Both the position numbers and the translations under genes were made by a program. Below are positions 10,394 through 20,343 of a stretch of DNA of 64,000 bases, piece after piece. The stretch is from Pseudomonas entomophila. Lineage in GTDB: Bacteria > Pseudomonadota > Gammaproteobacteria > Pseudomonadales > Pseudomonadaceae. Where the stretch lies: positions 147,280 through 211,279 of the forward strand of contig NZ_JAAMQI010000007.1 in assembly GCF_013523165.1 (NCBI RefSeq). Direction: 5' to 3'. Positions within the stretch are counted from its first letter, which is position 1, and each line of letters begins with the position of its first letter. Under the pieces are notes generated by a model. It did not search any database, was not told the DNA's origin, and worked only from the letters and a program-made list of their open reading frames with translations.

Positions 10394-10978
10394 GTGACCG
10401 CCATCCAGTTGATCGTCGGCCTGGGTAACCCCGGCCCCGAATACGAACAGACCCGGCATAACGCAGGGGCTCTTTTCGTTGAACGCATTGCCAGCGCCCA
10501 GCGCGTCACCTTGATCGCTGACCGCAAGTATTTCGGCCTGACGGCTAAATTCAGCCATCAGGGCCATGACGTTCGTCTGTTGATCCCCACCACCTACATG
10601 AACCGCAGCGGCCAGTCCGTGGCGGCCTTGGCGAATTTCTTCCGCATCAAGCCGGAAGCGATCCTGGTGGCCCACGACGAACTCGACCTGCCACCCGGCG
10701 TCGCCAAGCTCAAGCGCGGCGGCGGGCACGGGGGTCACAACGGGCTGCGCGACATCATCGCCCAGCTCGGTAACCAGAACGACTTCCATCGCCTGCGGCT
10801 CGGCATCGGCCACCCGGGTGACGCCAAGCTGGTGTCCAACTTCGTCCTGGGTCGTGCGCCGCGCGCCGAACAGGACAAGCTCGACGCCAGCATCGATTTT
10901 GCCCTCGGCGTGCTGCCGGACGTGCTGGCCGGCGATTTCGCCAAGGCCATGCGCGAACTGCACAGCCAAAAGGCCTGA
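10394..10978 (+). CDS. pth: Peptidyl-tRNA hydrolase
   Basis: Releases tRNA from peptidyl-tRNA dropped by stalled ribosomes. 194 residues. The signature [18 protein letters not shown] contains the catalytic His22; the supporting Asp95 is in [12 protein letters not shown], and [13 protein letters not shown] is the conserved substrate-binding loop. The start is a GTG at 10394 with an AAGGAAG site upstream. ychF follows 22 bp downstream, the standard rplY-pth-ychF order. Confidence 0.97.
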   Translation: MTAIQLIVGLGNPGPEYEQTRHNAGALFVERIASAQRVTLIADRKYFGLTAKFSHQGHDVRLLIPTTYMNRSGQSVAALANFFRIKPEAILVAHDELDLPPGVAKLKRGGGHGGHNGLRDIIAQLGNQNDFHRLRLGIGHPGDAKLVSNFVLGRAPRAEQDKLDASIDFALGVLPDVLAGDFAKAMRELHSQKA

Positions 10979-11000
10979 ATTCACCAAAAGGGGAATACCC

Positions 11001-12101
11001 ATGGGTTTCAACTGCGGCATCGTCGGCCTGCCCAACGTGGGCAAATCCACCCTGTTCAACGCCCTGACCAAATCGGGCATTGCGGCGGAAAACTTCCCCT
11101 TCTGCACCATCGAGCCGAACAGCGGCATCGTGCCGATGCCCGATGCACGCCTGGACGCCCTGGCGGCCATCGTCAAGCCCAACCGCGTGCTGCCGACCAC
11201 CATGGAGTTCGTCGACATCGCCGGCCTGGTGGCCGGTGCCTCCAAAGGTGAAGGCCTGGGCAACAAGTTCCTGGCCAACATCCGCGAGACCGACGCCATC
11301 GCCCACGTGGTGCGCTGCTTCGAAGACGAGAACGTGATTCACGTCTCCAACAGCGTCGACCCCAAGCGCGACATCGAGATCATCGACCTCGAGCTGATCT
11401 TCGCCGACCTCGACAGCTGCGAGAAGCAGCTGCAGAAGGTCACCCGCAACGCCAAGGGCGGTGACAAGGAAGCGCTGGCACAGAAGGCCATCCTCGAGAA
11501 GCTCATCCCGCACTTCACCGAAGGCAAGCCCGCGCGCAGCCTGATGAAAGACATGGGCGCCGACGAGAAGGCCGTCGTGCGTGGCTTCCACCTGCTGACC
11601 AGCAAGCCGGTCATGTACATCGCCAACGTGGCCGAAGACGGCTTCGAGAACAACCCGCACCTGGACGTGGTCAAGGCCATCGCCGAGGAAGAAGGCGCGG
11701 TCGTGGTGCCGGTGTGCAACAAGATCGAAGCGGAGATCGCCGAGCTCGAAGAAGGCGAAGAGAAGGACATGTTCCTCGAAGCCCTGGGCCTCGAAGAACC
11801 TGGCCTGAACCGCGTGATCCGTGCCGGTTACGGCCTGCTCAACCTGCAGACCTACTTCACTGCCGGCGTGCAGGAAGTCCGTGCCTGGACCGTGCGCATC
11901 GGTGCCACCGCTCCCCAGGCGGCCGGCGTGATCCACACCGACTTCGAAAAGGGCTTCATCCGTGCCGAAGTGGTCGCCTATGACGACTTCATCCAGTACA
12001 AGGGTGAAAGCGGCGCCAAGGAAGCCGGCAAGTGGCGTCTGGAAGGCAAGGACTACATCGTCAAGGACGGTGACGTGATGCACTTCCGCTTCAACGTCTG
12101 A
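11001..12101 (+). CDS. ychF: Redox-responsive ATPase/GTPase YchF (OLA1 family)
   Basis: Obg-like translation-associated NTPase that prefers ATP and binds ribosomes; in E. coli it restrains oxidative-stress responses. 366 residues. P-loop GLPNVGKST at 8-16. The G4 position reads NKIE instead of NKxD, the substitution that explains ATP preference. A coiled-coil insertion (around [18 protein letters not shown]) and a C-terminal TGS domain ([13 protein letters not shown] to VMHFRFNV) follow. ATG at 11001, preceded by AAAAGGGG. Last gene of the lolB-to-ychF run. Confidence 0.96.
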   Translation: MGFNCGIVGLPNVGKSTLFNALTKSGIAAENFPFCTIEPNSGIVPMPDARLDALAAIVKPNRVLPTTMEFVDIAGLVAGASKGEGLGNKFLANIRETDAIAHVVRCFEDENVIHVSNSVDPKRDIEIIDLELIFADLDSCEKQLQKVTRNAKGGDKEALAQKAILEKLIPHFTEGKPARSLMKDMGADEKAVVRGFHLLTSKPVMYIANVAEDGFENNPHLDVVKAIAEEEGAVVVPVCNKIEAEIAELEEGEEKDMFLEALGLEEPGLNRVIRAGYGLLNLQTYFTAGVQEVRAWTVRIGATAPQAAGVIHTDFEKGFIRAEVVAYDDFIQYKGESGAKEAGKWRLEGKDYIVKDGDVMHFRFNV

Positions 12102-12134
12102 CGCACCCAGCGACGTTCGTCGCGCAGTGTTTCG

Positions 12135-12173
12135 AAAAAGCCCCTGCGGTCGCGATCGATCCGGGGGCTTTTT
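12135..12173 (+). terminator. Rho-independent terminator after ychF
   Basis: AAAAAGCCCC at 12135-12144 pairs with GGGGGCTTTTT at 12163-12173 across a GC-rich loop, ending in five T residues. Placed 33 bp after the ychF stop. Confidence 0.85.
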
Positions 12174-12242
12174 AGTGGGCCATGGGTGTGCGTTCAGTGC
12201 CTCTTGAATAGCGCGAATCCTTCGCCATACATCCTCGACGGC

Positions 12243-12269
12243 TCAAGAAATCCTGCCACGTGTCGATCC
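12243..12269 (+). promoter_or_regulatory. Candidate FliA (sigma28) promoter for the chemoreceptor
   Basis: TCAAGAAA at 12243-12250, an 11-bp spacer, and GTCGATCC at 12262-12269 resemble the flagellar sigma28 pattern (TAAAGTTT-N11-GCCGATAA), with the right spacing but only partial matches. Chemoreceptor genes are often FliA-dependent, which adds some support. About 100 bp upstream of the start codon. Confidence 0.35.
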
Positions 12270-12367
12270 AGTGACACCAGCGCCCCTGAACTGGACATGG
12301 ACGGCCTGGACAAGAAAAGACCAATCGACACGATTCGGTCATTCTGCCCTACTGCCAGGAGCCTCGC

Positions 12368-14347
12368 ATGCCCAGCCCCCGTACCCACATCGCCTCCCAG
12401 CTTGGCGTCGCCCTCGCCGTCGTGCTGGCCGTCGTGATCACTGGCAGCACCCTGTTCGCCTTGCATGCCTTGAACGACGCCAACCTCGAGACCCGCCAGG
12501 AGCACCTGCTCAGCGAAGCACGCCTGCTGGCCGATCAGCTCGACACCTTCCACGGCTCGCTCAAGGACAATACCCAACGCCTGAGTGGCCTGTTCGAGCG
12601 GCGCTTCGCCACGGGGCTGACCTTGCAGGGCAACGAAACGGTAGTGGTGGCCGGAGAAGCCACGCCGGCGCTCTACCTGAACGCTCGCCTGGTGAACAAC
12701 GACACCCAGCAGGTCGATGACTTCAAGGACATGACGGCGGGTGTGGCCACGGTGTTCGTGCGCAGCGGCGATGACTTCGTGCGCATCAGCACGTCGCTGA
12801 CCAAGCAGGACGGGAGCCGCGCTCTGGGCACTCGACTGGACCGTCAGCACCCTGCCTACGCACGCTTGCTGTCAGGCCAGGCCTACGTCGGCCGTGCCAT
12901 GCTGTTCGAGCGCAACTACATGACCCGTTATGTTCCCGTGCGCGATGGTAGTGGTCAGGTCATCGCCGCCCTGTTCGTGGGCTTCGATTACACCGATGCG
13001 CAGAACACCCAGTTCGCCAACCTCACGCGCTTTCGCATCGGCCAGACCGGCTCCCTGGCCTTGCTCGACGAGCACCATACCTGGCTGGTCGCCCCGGCCG
13101 AGGTGAACGACCCAGCAGCGGCCGCACAAGCCTTCGCGGGCACGGACGGCCTGCAGGGGCGCTTCTGGCAGGACGGCGAGCGCACCCTGTTCAGTGTCAC
13201 CACACCGTTCGCCGAAGGCCCATGGACCGTGGTGGCGAGCATGCCCGAGGCCGAGCTGGAGGAAGTGACCTGGAACGTCGGCCTGCGCCTGGCCATCGGC
13301 AGCCTGCTGGCCATGGCGCTCGCCGTCGCCGCCACGCTCTGGCTGCTGCGGCGCAAGCTGCGGCCGCTGGCCGGGTTGGTGACCCAGGCCCAGGCATTGG
13401 GCGCGGGCGACCTGAGCGCACGCCTGCCGGTGACCAGTCAGGACGAGATCGGCCAACTGGCCGGCAGCTTCAATCAGATGGCCGACGCCTTGAGCGACAT
13501 GGTCGAGCACATTCGTCAGGCCTCCGGGCAGGTCAGTGAGCGGGCGCATGCCTTGGCCGGCCTGTCTGCCGCGGCCTGCGACGGCATGGAGCGGCAATCG
13601 GGTGAGATCACCAGCATGGCAGGCGCCGTGGAGGAGTTCAGTGCCACGTCGCTGGACATCGCCGACAACATGGCAGGCACCGAGCGCACTGCACGGGACA
13701 ACGCCCAGCAGACCCGTGTCGGTCGCAATGCCATGGACGACGCTTCGGCTTCGCTCAAGCAGATCGCCGAAGCCCTGGGCGGTACGGCGGCGGCGATGGA
13801 CACCCTGGGTTCACGCTCCCAGGAAATCGGCGGCATCGTCGGGGTGATCACCGCCATCGCCGAGCAGACCAACCTGCTGGCGCTCAATGCCGCCATCGAG
13901 GCCGCACGTGCCGGCGAGCAGGGACGCGGCTTCGCGGTGGTGGCCGATGAGGTCCGCAGCCTGGCCGGACGCACGCGTCAGGCGACCGACGAGATCTCGG
14001 GCATGATCGCCAGCATCCAGCAGCAGACCGAGCAGGCGATCGGCACCTTGGCGCAGGGCAACCAGCTGATGCACGAAGGTCTGACCCGCAATGATCAGGT
14101 CGCCCAGGCCCTGGCCCGGATCGACGAGCAGAGCCGTGCGGCGGGGGAGCAGTTCGCGCTGATCACTACCGCCACCCAAGAGCAGAGCAGCACGGCGACC
14201 GTGCTCAGTCGCAACTTGCAGAGCATCGCCCAGGCCAATGGGCAACAGCACGAGGTGGCCAACGACCTGGCCACGACGGCCAAGGAGCTCGAGGGGCTGG
14301 CTGCGCAGTTGCGTCGGGAAGTGGACCGGTTCAGGGTCAACGCCTGA
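12368..14347 (+). CDS. Methyl-accepting chemotaxis protein with periplasmic Cache-type sensor
   Basis: Inner-membrane chemoreceptor that controls CheA/CheW. 659 residues: TM1 about 11-33, a large periplasmic ligand domain about 35-300 ([34 protein letters not shown] and [12 protein letters not shown] are Cache-like), TM2 about 305-327, HAMP about 328-382, and a cytoplasmic signalling domain with the invariant hairpin tip [33 protein letters not shown]. The long periplasmic domain suggests a Cache_3-Cache_2 type sensor; the ligand cannot be deduced. No C-terminal CheR-binding pentapeptide is seen (ends RFRVNA). Convergent with the hybrid kinase gene. Confidence 0.92.
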   Translation: MPSPRTHIASQLGVALAVVLAVVITGSTLFALHALNDANLETRQEHLLSEARLLADQLDTFHGSLKDNTQRLSGLFERRFATGLTLQGNETVVVAGEATPALYLNARLVNNDTQQVDDFKDMTAGVATVFVRSGDDFVRISTSLTKQDGSRALGTRLDRQHPAYARLLSGQAYVGRAMLFERNYMTRYVPVRDGSGQVIAALFVGFDYTDAQNTQFANLTRFRIGQTGSLALLDEHHTWLVAPAEVNDPAAAAQAFAGTDGLQGRFWQDGERTLFSVTTPFAEGPWTVVASMPEAELEEVTWNVGLRLAIGSLLAMALAVAATLWLLRRKLRPLAGLVTQAQALGAGDLSARLPVTSQDEIGQLAGSFNQMADALSDMVEHIRQASGQVSERAHALAGLSAAACDGMERQSGEITSMAGAVEEFSATSLDIADNMAGTERTARDNAQQTRVGRNAMDDASASLKQIAEALGGTAAAMDTLGSRSQEIGGIVGVITAIAEQTNLLALNAAIEAARAGEQGRGFAVVADEVRSLAGRTRQATDEISGMIASIQQQTEQAIGTLAQGNQLMHEGLTRNDQVAQALARIDEQSRAAGEQFALITTATQEQSSTATVLSRNLQSIAQANGQQHEVANDLATTAKELEGLAAQLRREVDRFRVNA

Positions 14348-14362
14348 TCCCTCTGCAGCACA

Positions 14363-14382
14363 GGGCGCCACACGTGGCGCCC
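14363..14382. terminator. Inverted repeat between convergent genes
   Basis: GGGCGCCAC at 14363-14371 and its exact complement at 14374-14382, with a 2-nt centre. It lies between the convergent chemoreceptor and histidine kinase genes, so a role as a bidirectional termination hairpin is plausible, though no T-run is present. Confidence 0.4.
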
Positions 14383-14391
14383 GCCGCAGCC

Positions 14392-17373
14392 TCAATGGCT
14401 CATCAATTCCTTGACCCGCATGGCCAGGGCATCCACCGCGAACGGCTTGGTCAGCACCTGCATGCCCGGCCCCAGGTAGCTATCGTCGAGCGCAGCGCTT
14501 TCGGCATAGCCGGTGATGAACAGCGTGCGCATGCCGGGCCGCAGTTCGCGCCCGGCATCGGCCAGCTGCCGACCGTTCATGCCGCCGGGCAGCCCGACGT
14601 CGGTGACCAGCAGGTCGATGTGCAGGTCCGAGCGCAGCAGTTGCAAGCCTGACAGGCTGTCACCGGCTTCGAGCACGGTGTATCCCAGATCGCCCAGCAC
14701 ATCGGTGAGCAGCATGCGCACGGTCGGCTCGTCGTCCACCACCAGGATGGTCTCGCCCGATTCGGTGGAGGCCGAGGGGAAGTCGCCTTCCTGGTCTTCG
14801 TCACGCACCACGTCGCCCACGTGCCGCGGCAGGTAGACCGAGACCGTGGTCCCCTGCCCGACGATGGAATGAATGCGCACCTGCCCACCGGACTGCTTGG
14901 CGAAGCCGTAGATCATCGACAGCCCCAGGCCGGTCCCCTGCCCCAGTGGCTTGGTGGTGAAGAACGGGTCGAACGCCTTGGCGATGACATCCTCGCTCAT
15001 GCCCGTGCCGGTGTCGGCGACCGACAGACACAGGTAGTGCCCGCTGGCCAGTTCGAGGGCCATGGCCAGTTCGTCGCCGATGCGCCGGTTGCTGGTCTCG
15101 ATGATGATGCGCCCGCCCTCGGGCATGGCGTCGCGGGCGTTGATCGCCAGGTTGAGCAGGGCGTTTTCCAGCTGGCTGGCGTCGACCCGGGCAGGCCACA
15201 GCCCGGCCGTCGGCACGGTCTCGACCTGGATGCCCGGCCCCACCGAGCGCTGGATCAGCTCGCTCATGCCTGCCACCAGGATGTTCACGTCGGTCGGACG
15301 TGGATCGAGGGTCTGCCGCCGAGAGAACGCCAGCAGCCGATGGGTCAGCGAAGCGGCCCGCTTCACCGCGCCCTGGGCCGCGTTCAGGTAACGGTCCACC
15401 TCGTTGGCACGGCCTTTGGCGATCCGCGCACCGATCAGCTCCAGGGAGCCGGAAATGCCCGCCAGCAGGTTGTTGAAGTCGTGGGCCAGGCCACCGGTCA
15501 ACTGCCCGACCGCTTCCATCTTCTGCGACTGACGCAGCTTTTCTTCCGCCTGCATCAACGCCGTGGTGCGTTCGGCGACCCGTTGCTCGAGCGTGTCGTT
15601 GAGCGCGCGCAGGGCATTGGTGGCCCGATCGCGCTCGGCCTCGATGACGCGGCGCTCCTGCACGTTGATCAACACGCCTGGGAAGTGCGTGGGGGTGCCA
15701 TCCTCGGCATGATCGACCCGGCCATTGGCCTCGATCCAGTAGTACTGGCCATCGGCGCGGCGCACGCGGTACTGATGCGCATAGGCACCGCCTCGGGCGA
15801 TGGCGTCATCGATGGCAGCGGTCAGGCCTTGACGATCGTCGGGGTGCACGGTGGCGATCACCTGCTCCAGGCGCAGCCCGCTGCGGCCCAGGGCCGGGTC
15901 GAGGCCGAAGGCGATGGCGAAGGCCTCGTCGACGGTGAAGCAGTCGGTCGGCAGGTGCCAGTGCCAGGTGCCCATGATGGCGCCGGCAGCCAGGGCCAGC
16001 TGCACACGCTCGACGTTCTCGCGGGCCAGGGCCTCGCTGACGCGCAGACGCTCCTGGGCGTTGCGCCGCGCGGTGACGTCGTTGAAGACGATGCCGATCT
16101 GGCGCTCGGCCGGGTCGCCCACGCGGGTGGCACGCACGTCGAACCAGCGACCGAAGGCTTCGGCATAGTTCTCGAAATTGGCCGGCTCGCCCGTCTTGGC
16201 CACATGGCCATAGGTCTCGAACCAGAACGGCTCCAGGTTCGGCGCGAATTCGGTGACCCATTTGCCGCGCAGGTCCACGCCAGACTCGCGGGCGAAGGCC
16301 GGATTGGCCTCGATGAAGCGGTAGTCGATCGGCTTGTCGTCGCTGTCGAACTTGACCTGAACGATGGCGAAGGCCGCGTCGATGGTGTCGACGACGGTGC
16401 GGAAGCGCTCCTCGCTCTTGCGCAAGGCCATCTGTGCGTGACGCATGCTGGTCAGGTCGAGCATCGCGCCGATCATGCGGATGGCACGCCCCTCCCCGTC
16501 GCGGATGACATGACCACGGTCGAGGATCTCGGCATAGGAGCCGTCCTGGCGCCGGAAGCGGTACTCATCGCTCCAGGCACTGCCATGCCCATCGATCACG
16601 TCGTGGATCGAGTCGTGGATGCGCTGTCGGTCCTCAGGGTGAATCTGCGAGAGCCACCATTGCCCGGTGGTCTCGATCTGCGCCAGCGGGTGCCCGTAGG
16701 CCTGCTCCAGGGCGTCGTTCCAGAGCACATGGTTGCCGACCAGGTCCCAGTCCCAGATGGCGTCGTTGGTCGCCTTGGCGGCCAGCCGGTAGCGCTCGCG
16801 GGTCTGCGCCATGGCACGCCCGGCCAGGTGTTCGCGGGTGCGGTCGCGCAGGATCTTCATGAAGCCCAGGTGCGTGCCGGCTTCGTCGAGCAGCGGCATC
16901 ATCTCGCACGAGCCCCACAGATGGCGATCCCCTTCACCCAGCAGCCAGCGTTCGTCGCTGATGCGCCCCTCGCCCAGCGCTACCTGCATGTCCTGCTCGA
17001 CCTGGCCCTGGGTACGGTCCTGGGGCGTGAAGATGCGGGCGATGTGCTGCCCACGCATCTGCGTGGCGCTCCAGCCCATCACCTGCTCGGCGCCGGCGTT
17101 CCAGTCGGTGATGATGCCGTCGGGGTCGGTGAGGACGATGGCGAAGTCGATGGCGCTGTCGAACACCGCGCGTTGCCGTGCGGCGTCGCGGACACAGGCC
17201 ATCGGGCCTTTGCGACAGGGGCTGGGCAGGCGCGAGGGGTTCTGCGGGTCGATCCCCGCCTGTTCGAGCACCGCGCGCAGGCGCGTGACTTCGCGCTCGA
17301 GCGCTTCACGGGTAAGGTCTTTCAGGGGCTGTCCTCTCTGCACATCAATGTTGCCGCTGGCGAGCCGGCTCAC
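14392..17373 (-). CDS. Hybrid sensor histidine kinase, PAS x4-HisKA-HATPase-receiver
   Basis: 993-residue soluble kinase with no membrane segment. After a short N-terminal helix come four PAS/PAC units: about 55-190 (FAIVLTDPDGIITDWNAGAEQVMGW), 195-325, 325-450 and 460-590. The phospho-acceptor is His631 in QLTGGLAHDFNNLLAG. The ATPase domain shows NLAINARDAMP and TGLGLSMIYGF, and a C-terminal receiver has the phospho-acceptor Asp925 in LLVTDVGLPGG. No partner regulator gene is adjacent. The start is uncertain: a GTG at 17373 gives the longest frame, and another GTG lies at 17343; neither has a clear ribosome-binding site. Signal unknown. Confidence 0.88.
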   Translation of the reverse strand: MSRLASGNIDVQRGQPLKDLTREALEREVTRLRAVLEQAGIDPQNPSRLPSPCRKGPMACVRDAARQRAVFDSAIDFAIVLTDPDGIITDWNAGAEQVMGWSATQMRGQHIARIFTPQDRTQGQVEQDMQVALGEGRISDERWLLGEGDRHLWGSCEMMPLLDEAGTHLGFMKILRDRTREHLAGRAMAQTRERYRLAAKATNDAIWDWDLVGNHVLWNDALEQAYGHPLAQIETTGQWWLSQIHPEDRQRIHDSIHDVIDGHGSAWSDEYRFRRQDGSYAEILDRGHVIRDGEGRAIRMIGAMLDLTSMRHAQMALRKSEERFRTVVDTIDAAFAIVQVKFDSDDKPIDYRFIEANPAFARESGVDLRGKWVTEFAPNLEPFWFETYGHVAKTGEPANFENYAEAFGRWFDVRATRVGDPAERQIGIVFNDVTARRNAQERLRVSEALARENVERVQLALAAGAIMGTWHWHLPTDCFTVDEAFAIAFGLDPALGRSGLRLEQVIATVHPDDRQGLTAAIDDAIARGGAYAHQYRVRRADGQYYWIEANGRVDHAEDGTPTHFPGVLINVQERRVIEAERDRATNALRALNDTLEQRVAERTTALMQAEEKLRQSQKMEAVGQLTGGLAHDFNNLLAGISGSLELIGARIAKGRANEVDRYLNAAQGAVKRAASLTHRLLAFSRRQTLDPRPTDVNILVAGMSELIQRSVGPGIQVETVPTAGLWPARVDASQLENALLNLAINARDAMPEGGRIIIETSNRRIGDELAMALELASGHYLCLSVADTGTGMSEDVIAKAFDPFFTTKPLGQGTGLGLSMIYGFAKQSGGQVRIHSIVGQGTTVSVYLPRHVGDVVRDEDQEGDFPSASTESGETILVVDDEPTVRMLLTDVLGDLGYTVLEAGDSLSGLQLLRSDLHIDLLVTDVGLPGGMNGRQLADAGRELRPGMRTLFITGYAESAALDDSYLGPGMQVLTKPFAVDALAMRVKELMSH

Positions 17374-17569
17374 GCTGCGGGCGCCACGTAGCGCACAGTG
17401 AGGCTCACCGGGGCGGGCGTCAAGCGTGCAGCGGGCATCGGACCGCGGCTGCGGCGGGAATGCTCACGTGCTCATGCCTGCGTTGTCCCCGTGGCCTGTC
17501 CGCTTCTTGGGCGATGCTCAGTCTGCCCCCTATACTCCACCCTTGCACGAACCACTCAGGGAGCATGCC

Positions 17570-17833
17570 ATGGAGTACGACAAAGCACGTATCGACGACG
17601 CAGTCCTGGCCCTGCTGGAGACGTTTTCGTTCGACGGGGGCCGCAGTTGGAAAGGCTATGACTGGGGCGTAATGGACCGCCTGCACGAGCGCGGCCTGAT
17701 CACCCAGCCGGCAGGCAAGCGTAAATCGATCTATCTGACGGAAGAAGGCGAGGCGCTTGGCCGTCAAGTGGCCGAGCGCCTGTTCGGCGTGTCCGAACCC
17801 GAATTGGCTCCTGGCGACCCGCACCGGTCGTGA
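17570..17833 (+). CDS. Small DUF6429-type protein
   Basis: 87 residues, MEYDKARIDDAVLALLETF...WKGYDWGVMDRLHERGLITQP...KSIYLTEEGEALG. This pattern matches the small DUF6429 family, whose fold looks like a winged-helix module; no biochemical role is known to me. The ATG at 17570 is preceded by AGGGAGC; the frame is open from 17426 without family sequence. It converges on the MscS-type gene with a 21-bp gap. Confidence 0.75.
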   Translation: MEYDKARIDDAVLALLETFSFDGGRSWKGYDWGVMDRLHERGLITQPAGKRKSIYLTEEGEALGRQVAERLFGVSEPELAPGDPHRS

Positions 17834-17854
17834 AACCAATACGGGTCGCCCGAC

Positions 17855-20284
17855 TCAGCCTTGCGCTGGCGCAGGCGTCGTCGTTGGTGTAGGCGCTGGC
17901 CCGACGGCCTGCGTGCCATCGCTGAGCAAGACCATGCTCTGCGGCGCCGACAAGGCGATGCCCTGCTCGCGCAGGCGCCCCAGAATGGTGAACAGCAAGT
18001 CGCTGCGGGTGCCGCCCACCACCCGTGGCCCGGCCACATATCCGCTGACCGCCAGCACCATGCCGGTGTTGGTGATGTCCTTGAACGACACCGACGGCGC
18101 TGGCGTGTCGAGGATCGCGTCGTGTTCGGCGTAGGCCGCGAGCAGCAGTTCGCGCACCTGCTGGGCGTCGGTGTCCAGCGGCAGCGTCAGGGTGATGCCG
18201 ACCACGCCCAGGGCGTTGGCCATGGTCACGTTGCGCACGTTCTGCGAAATGAACTGCGAGTTGGGCACGATCACCGTCGAGCGGTCGGACATCTGGATTT
18301 CGGTGGCCCGCACGTTGATGCGCCGGATATCGCCCTCCACGCCGGCCAGGCTGACCCAGTCGCCGACTTTCACGGGCCGCTCGGTCAGCAGGATCAGGCC
18401 GGAGATGAAGTTCTGCACGATGGCCTGCAGGCCGAAACCGATCCCCACCGACAGTGCACTGACCACCCAGGTCAGGCTGCTGAGGTTGATGTGCAGGGTC
18501 GACATTACCAGCATCGCCAGGAACAGGAAGCCCAGGTAGCCCACCAGGGTCACCAGCGACGCACGCATGCCGGCGTCCATCTCGGTTTCCGGCAGCAGGC
18601 GCTCGCCCAGCCAGCGCTTGAGCACGCGGATGGCGAACAGGCCGATGAAGAACATCGCCACCGCGATGAAGATGTCCTCCGGAACCAGGTTCAGGTTACC
18701 GAGGATGCGCCCGCCGCTGCCGTCCCATTCGGCCAGGCTCATGAACAGCTCGCCAGGGCTGGTGCCCGACGGCAGGAAGGCGAACATCAGCGCGGTGAAC
18801 AGCAGCAGGGTCTTGCCGACGCCCATGAGCAGGGTGCTGGCCTGGGCCTGGTGACGCTGCGCCAGGCCCAGGGCCGAGGCCAGGGCCAGCCCCCCGGGAT
18901 GGCGCGGCGACAGCAGGGTTTCGCACAGGTCGACGAAGACACAGGTCAGCAGGTAGGCGCAGGTGGCCACGACGCTGATCCACAGCAGCTTCGAGGCGAG
19001 GAAGTACGCCAGCGCCAGGTAGCCGGTGAGCAGGGCCGCGATGATCAGCACCACCCAGACCGTCAGCACGAACGGCACCAGCCCCGCCAGCCCACTGGGC
19101 CGTTGCAGCTGGTTCTGGCGCCGGGCACGGCGGTAACGGACCAGCGCGGCGGCATACAGGGCCGCCACGGCCAGGGCGGTCAGGCCATTGGTGGCTACGG
19201 TCAGCGCCAGGCTGGTGCCGATGACGCTGTTGACGCGTTCCTGGGTCAGCAGCAGCATCAACACCAGCGCCAGCACCTGGGGGAACCAGGCCAACGCGCT
19301 GGCGACCTGATCAGGGATCGGCGGCAGGCGCCACGACGGGCGCTGCAGCATCAGCATGGCGCGACCCAGGCCCGCGATGAAGGCGGTGAACACCACCAGC
19401 GTGAGGATGTGATCGATCAGCGCCGAGGTGTTGGCGCCCAGCGTGGCGCTGTTTTCCAGCCCCCAGCGCACCAGCGAGACCGCGCCACCGATGGTGGTCA
19501 GCGTGGCCACGGCCACACTCAGCGCCAGGGCGCTGCGCCGTAGCCGGCCTTCGGGGATCCAGCGCAGCATGGCCGCCGCGAGCAGGCGCTCGAACACGCG
19601 TCGCACCAAGGTCCAGACCAGGAGCGCGGCCACCAGGCTGACGATGAACAGCGTGCGATGCTCCGGGCTCCAGGCGCTGGCCAGGGCCTCGGCCGCCTCG
19701 CTGCGCAAGGTGCGCAGGCGCGCGAGGTCTTCGTCGGTCGGGCGGATCAGGCTGGACCAGAACGCCGGGCTCAGGGGGCTCGCGGCGCGGCTGCTGACCT
19801 GCGAGTTGAACTGGCTACGGCGCAGGTTGACGATCTGCGTCGACAGGTCGGTGGCCGACTGGGCCAGCTGCGTGGCCTGGGTCTGTTCGTCCACCAGCCC
19901 CTTGCGCTCGGCGGTGAGCTCGCGGCGCTGGCGTGTCAGGGTGTCGGCCTCGTCGGCCTGCACCGGCCCCAGCACATTGAGCTGATCGTCCAGCCGGGCG
20001 ATGTCGGTGGTGCGTTGCGCGGCCAGCGCGCTGGCCTGACGCTGCACCTGCAGGCTCGCCTGGCGCAATTGGGCCAGCAGGTCGTCGTTGGCACTGCTCG
20101 AGACGCCTTGGCGAATCAGGTCGAGCCGGTCGCTCAACTGGGCCAGGCTGGCGTCTTCGGCCAACACGGGAAGCTCGCCGGGCTGGCGCACCGGTGCCTC
20201 GGGGGCCGACCAGGCAGGCAGCGCGACCCACAACAGCAGGGCCAGCAACCCTGCGCAAAAACGGTCAAGGCGTAGGCGCCTCAT
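17855..20284 (-). CDS. Large MscS-family mechanosensitive channel with DUF3772 domain
   Basis: 809 residues. A signal peptide (FCAGLLALLLWVALPAWSA) is followed by a periplasmic coiled-coil-rich DUF3772-like domain (about 30-185), then about ten hydrophobic segments. The MscS core near 600-780 contains the pore helix region ALSVGIGFGLQAIVQNFISGLILLTERPVKVGDWVSL and the beta domain RSTVIVPNSQFISQNVRN. Such proteins release solutes on hypo-osmotic shock. Start taken at the ATG 20284 (GAGGAC upstream); 9 further in-frame codons precede it. The C-terminal tail is Pro/Thr/Ala-rich. Confidence 0.93.
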   Translation of the reverse strand: MRRLRLDRFCAGLLALLLWVALPAWSAPEAPVRQPGELPVLAEDASLAQLSDRLDLIRQGVSSSANDDLLAQLRQASLQVQRQASALAAQRTTDIARLDDQLNVLGPVQADEADTLTRQRRELTAERKGLVDEQTQATQLAQSATDLSTQIVNLRRSQFNSQVSSRAASPLSPAFWSSLIRPTDEDLARLRTLRSEAAEALASAWSPEHRTLFIVSLVAALLVWTLVRRVFERLLAAAMLRWIPEGRLRRSALALSVAVATLTTIGGAVSLVRWGLENSATLGANTSALIDHILTLVVFTAFIAGLGRAMLMLQRPSWRLPPIPDQVASALAWFPQVLALVLMLLLTQERVNSVIGTSLALTVATNGLTALAVAALYAAALVRYRRARRQNQLQRPSGLAGLVPFVLTVWVVLIIAALLTGYLALAYFLASKLLWISVVATCAYLLTCVFVDLCETLLSPRHPGGLALASALGLAQRHQAQASTLLMGVGKTLLLFTALMFAFLPSGTSPGELFMSLAEWDGSGGRILGNLNLVPEDIFIAVAMFFIGLFAIRVLKRWLGERLLPETEMDAGMRASLVTLVGYLGFLFLAMLVMSTLHINLSSLTWVVSALSVGIGFGLQAIVQNFISGLILLTERPVKVGDWVSLAGVEGDIRRINVRATEIQMSDRSTVIVPNSQFISQNVRNVTMANALGVVGITLTLPLDTDAQQVRELLLAAYAEHDAILDTPAPSVSFKDITNTGMVLAVSGYVAGPRVVGGTRSDLLFTILGRLREQGIALSAPQSMVLLSDGTQAVGPAPTPTTTPAPAQG

Positions 20285-20343
20285 CGAAGTGTCCTCTCTG
20301 TCCATCAGCATTCGAGGGGCGGATTCTACGCTGCTTGTTCGGC

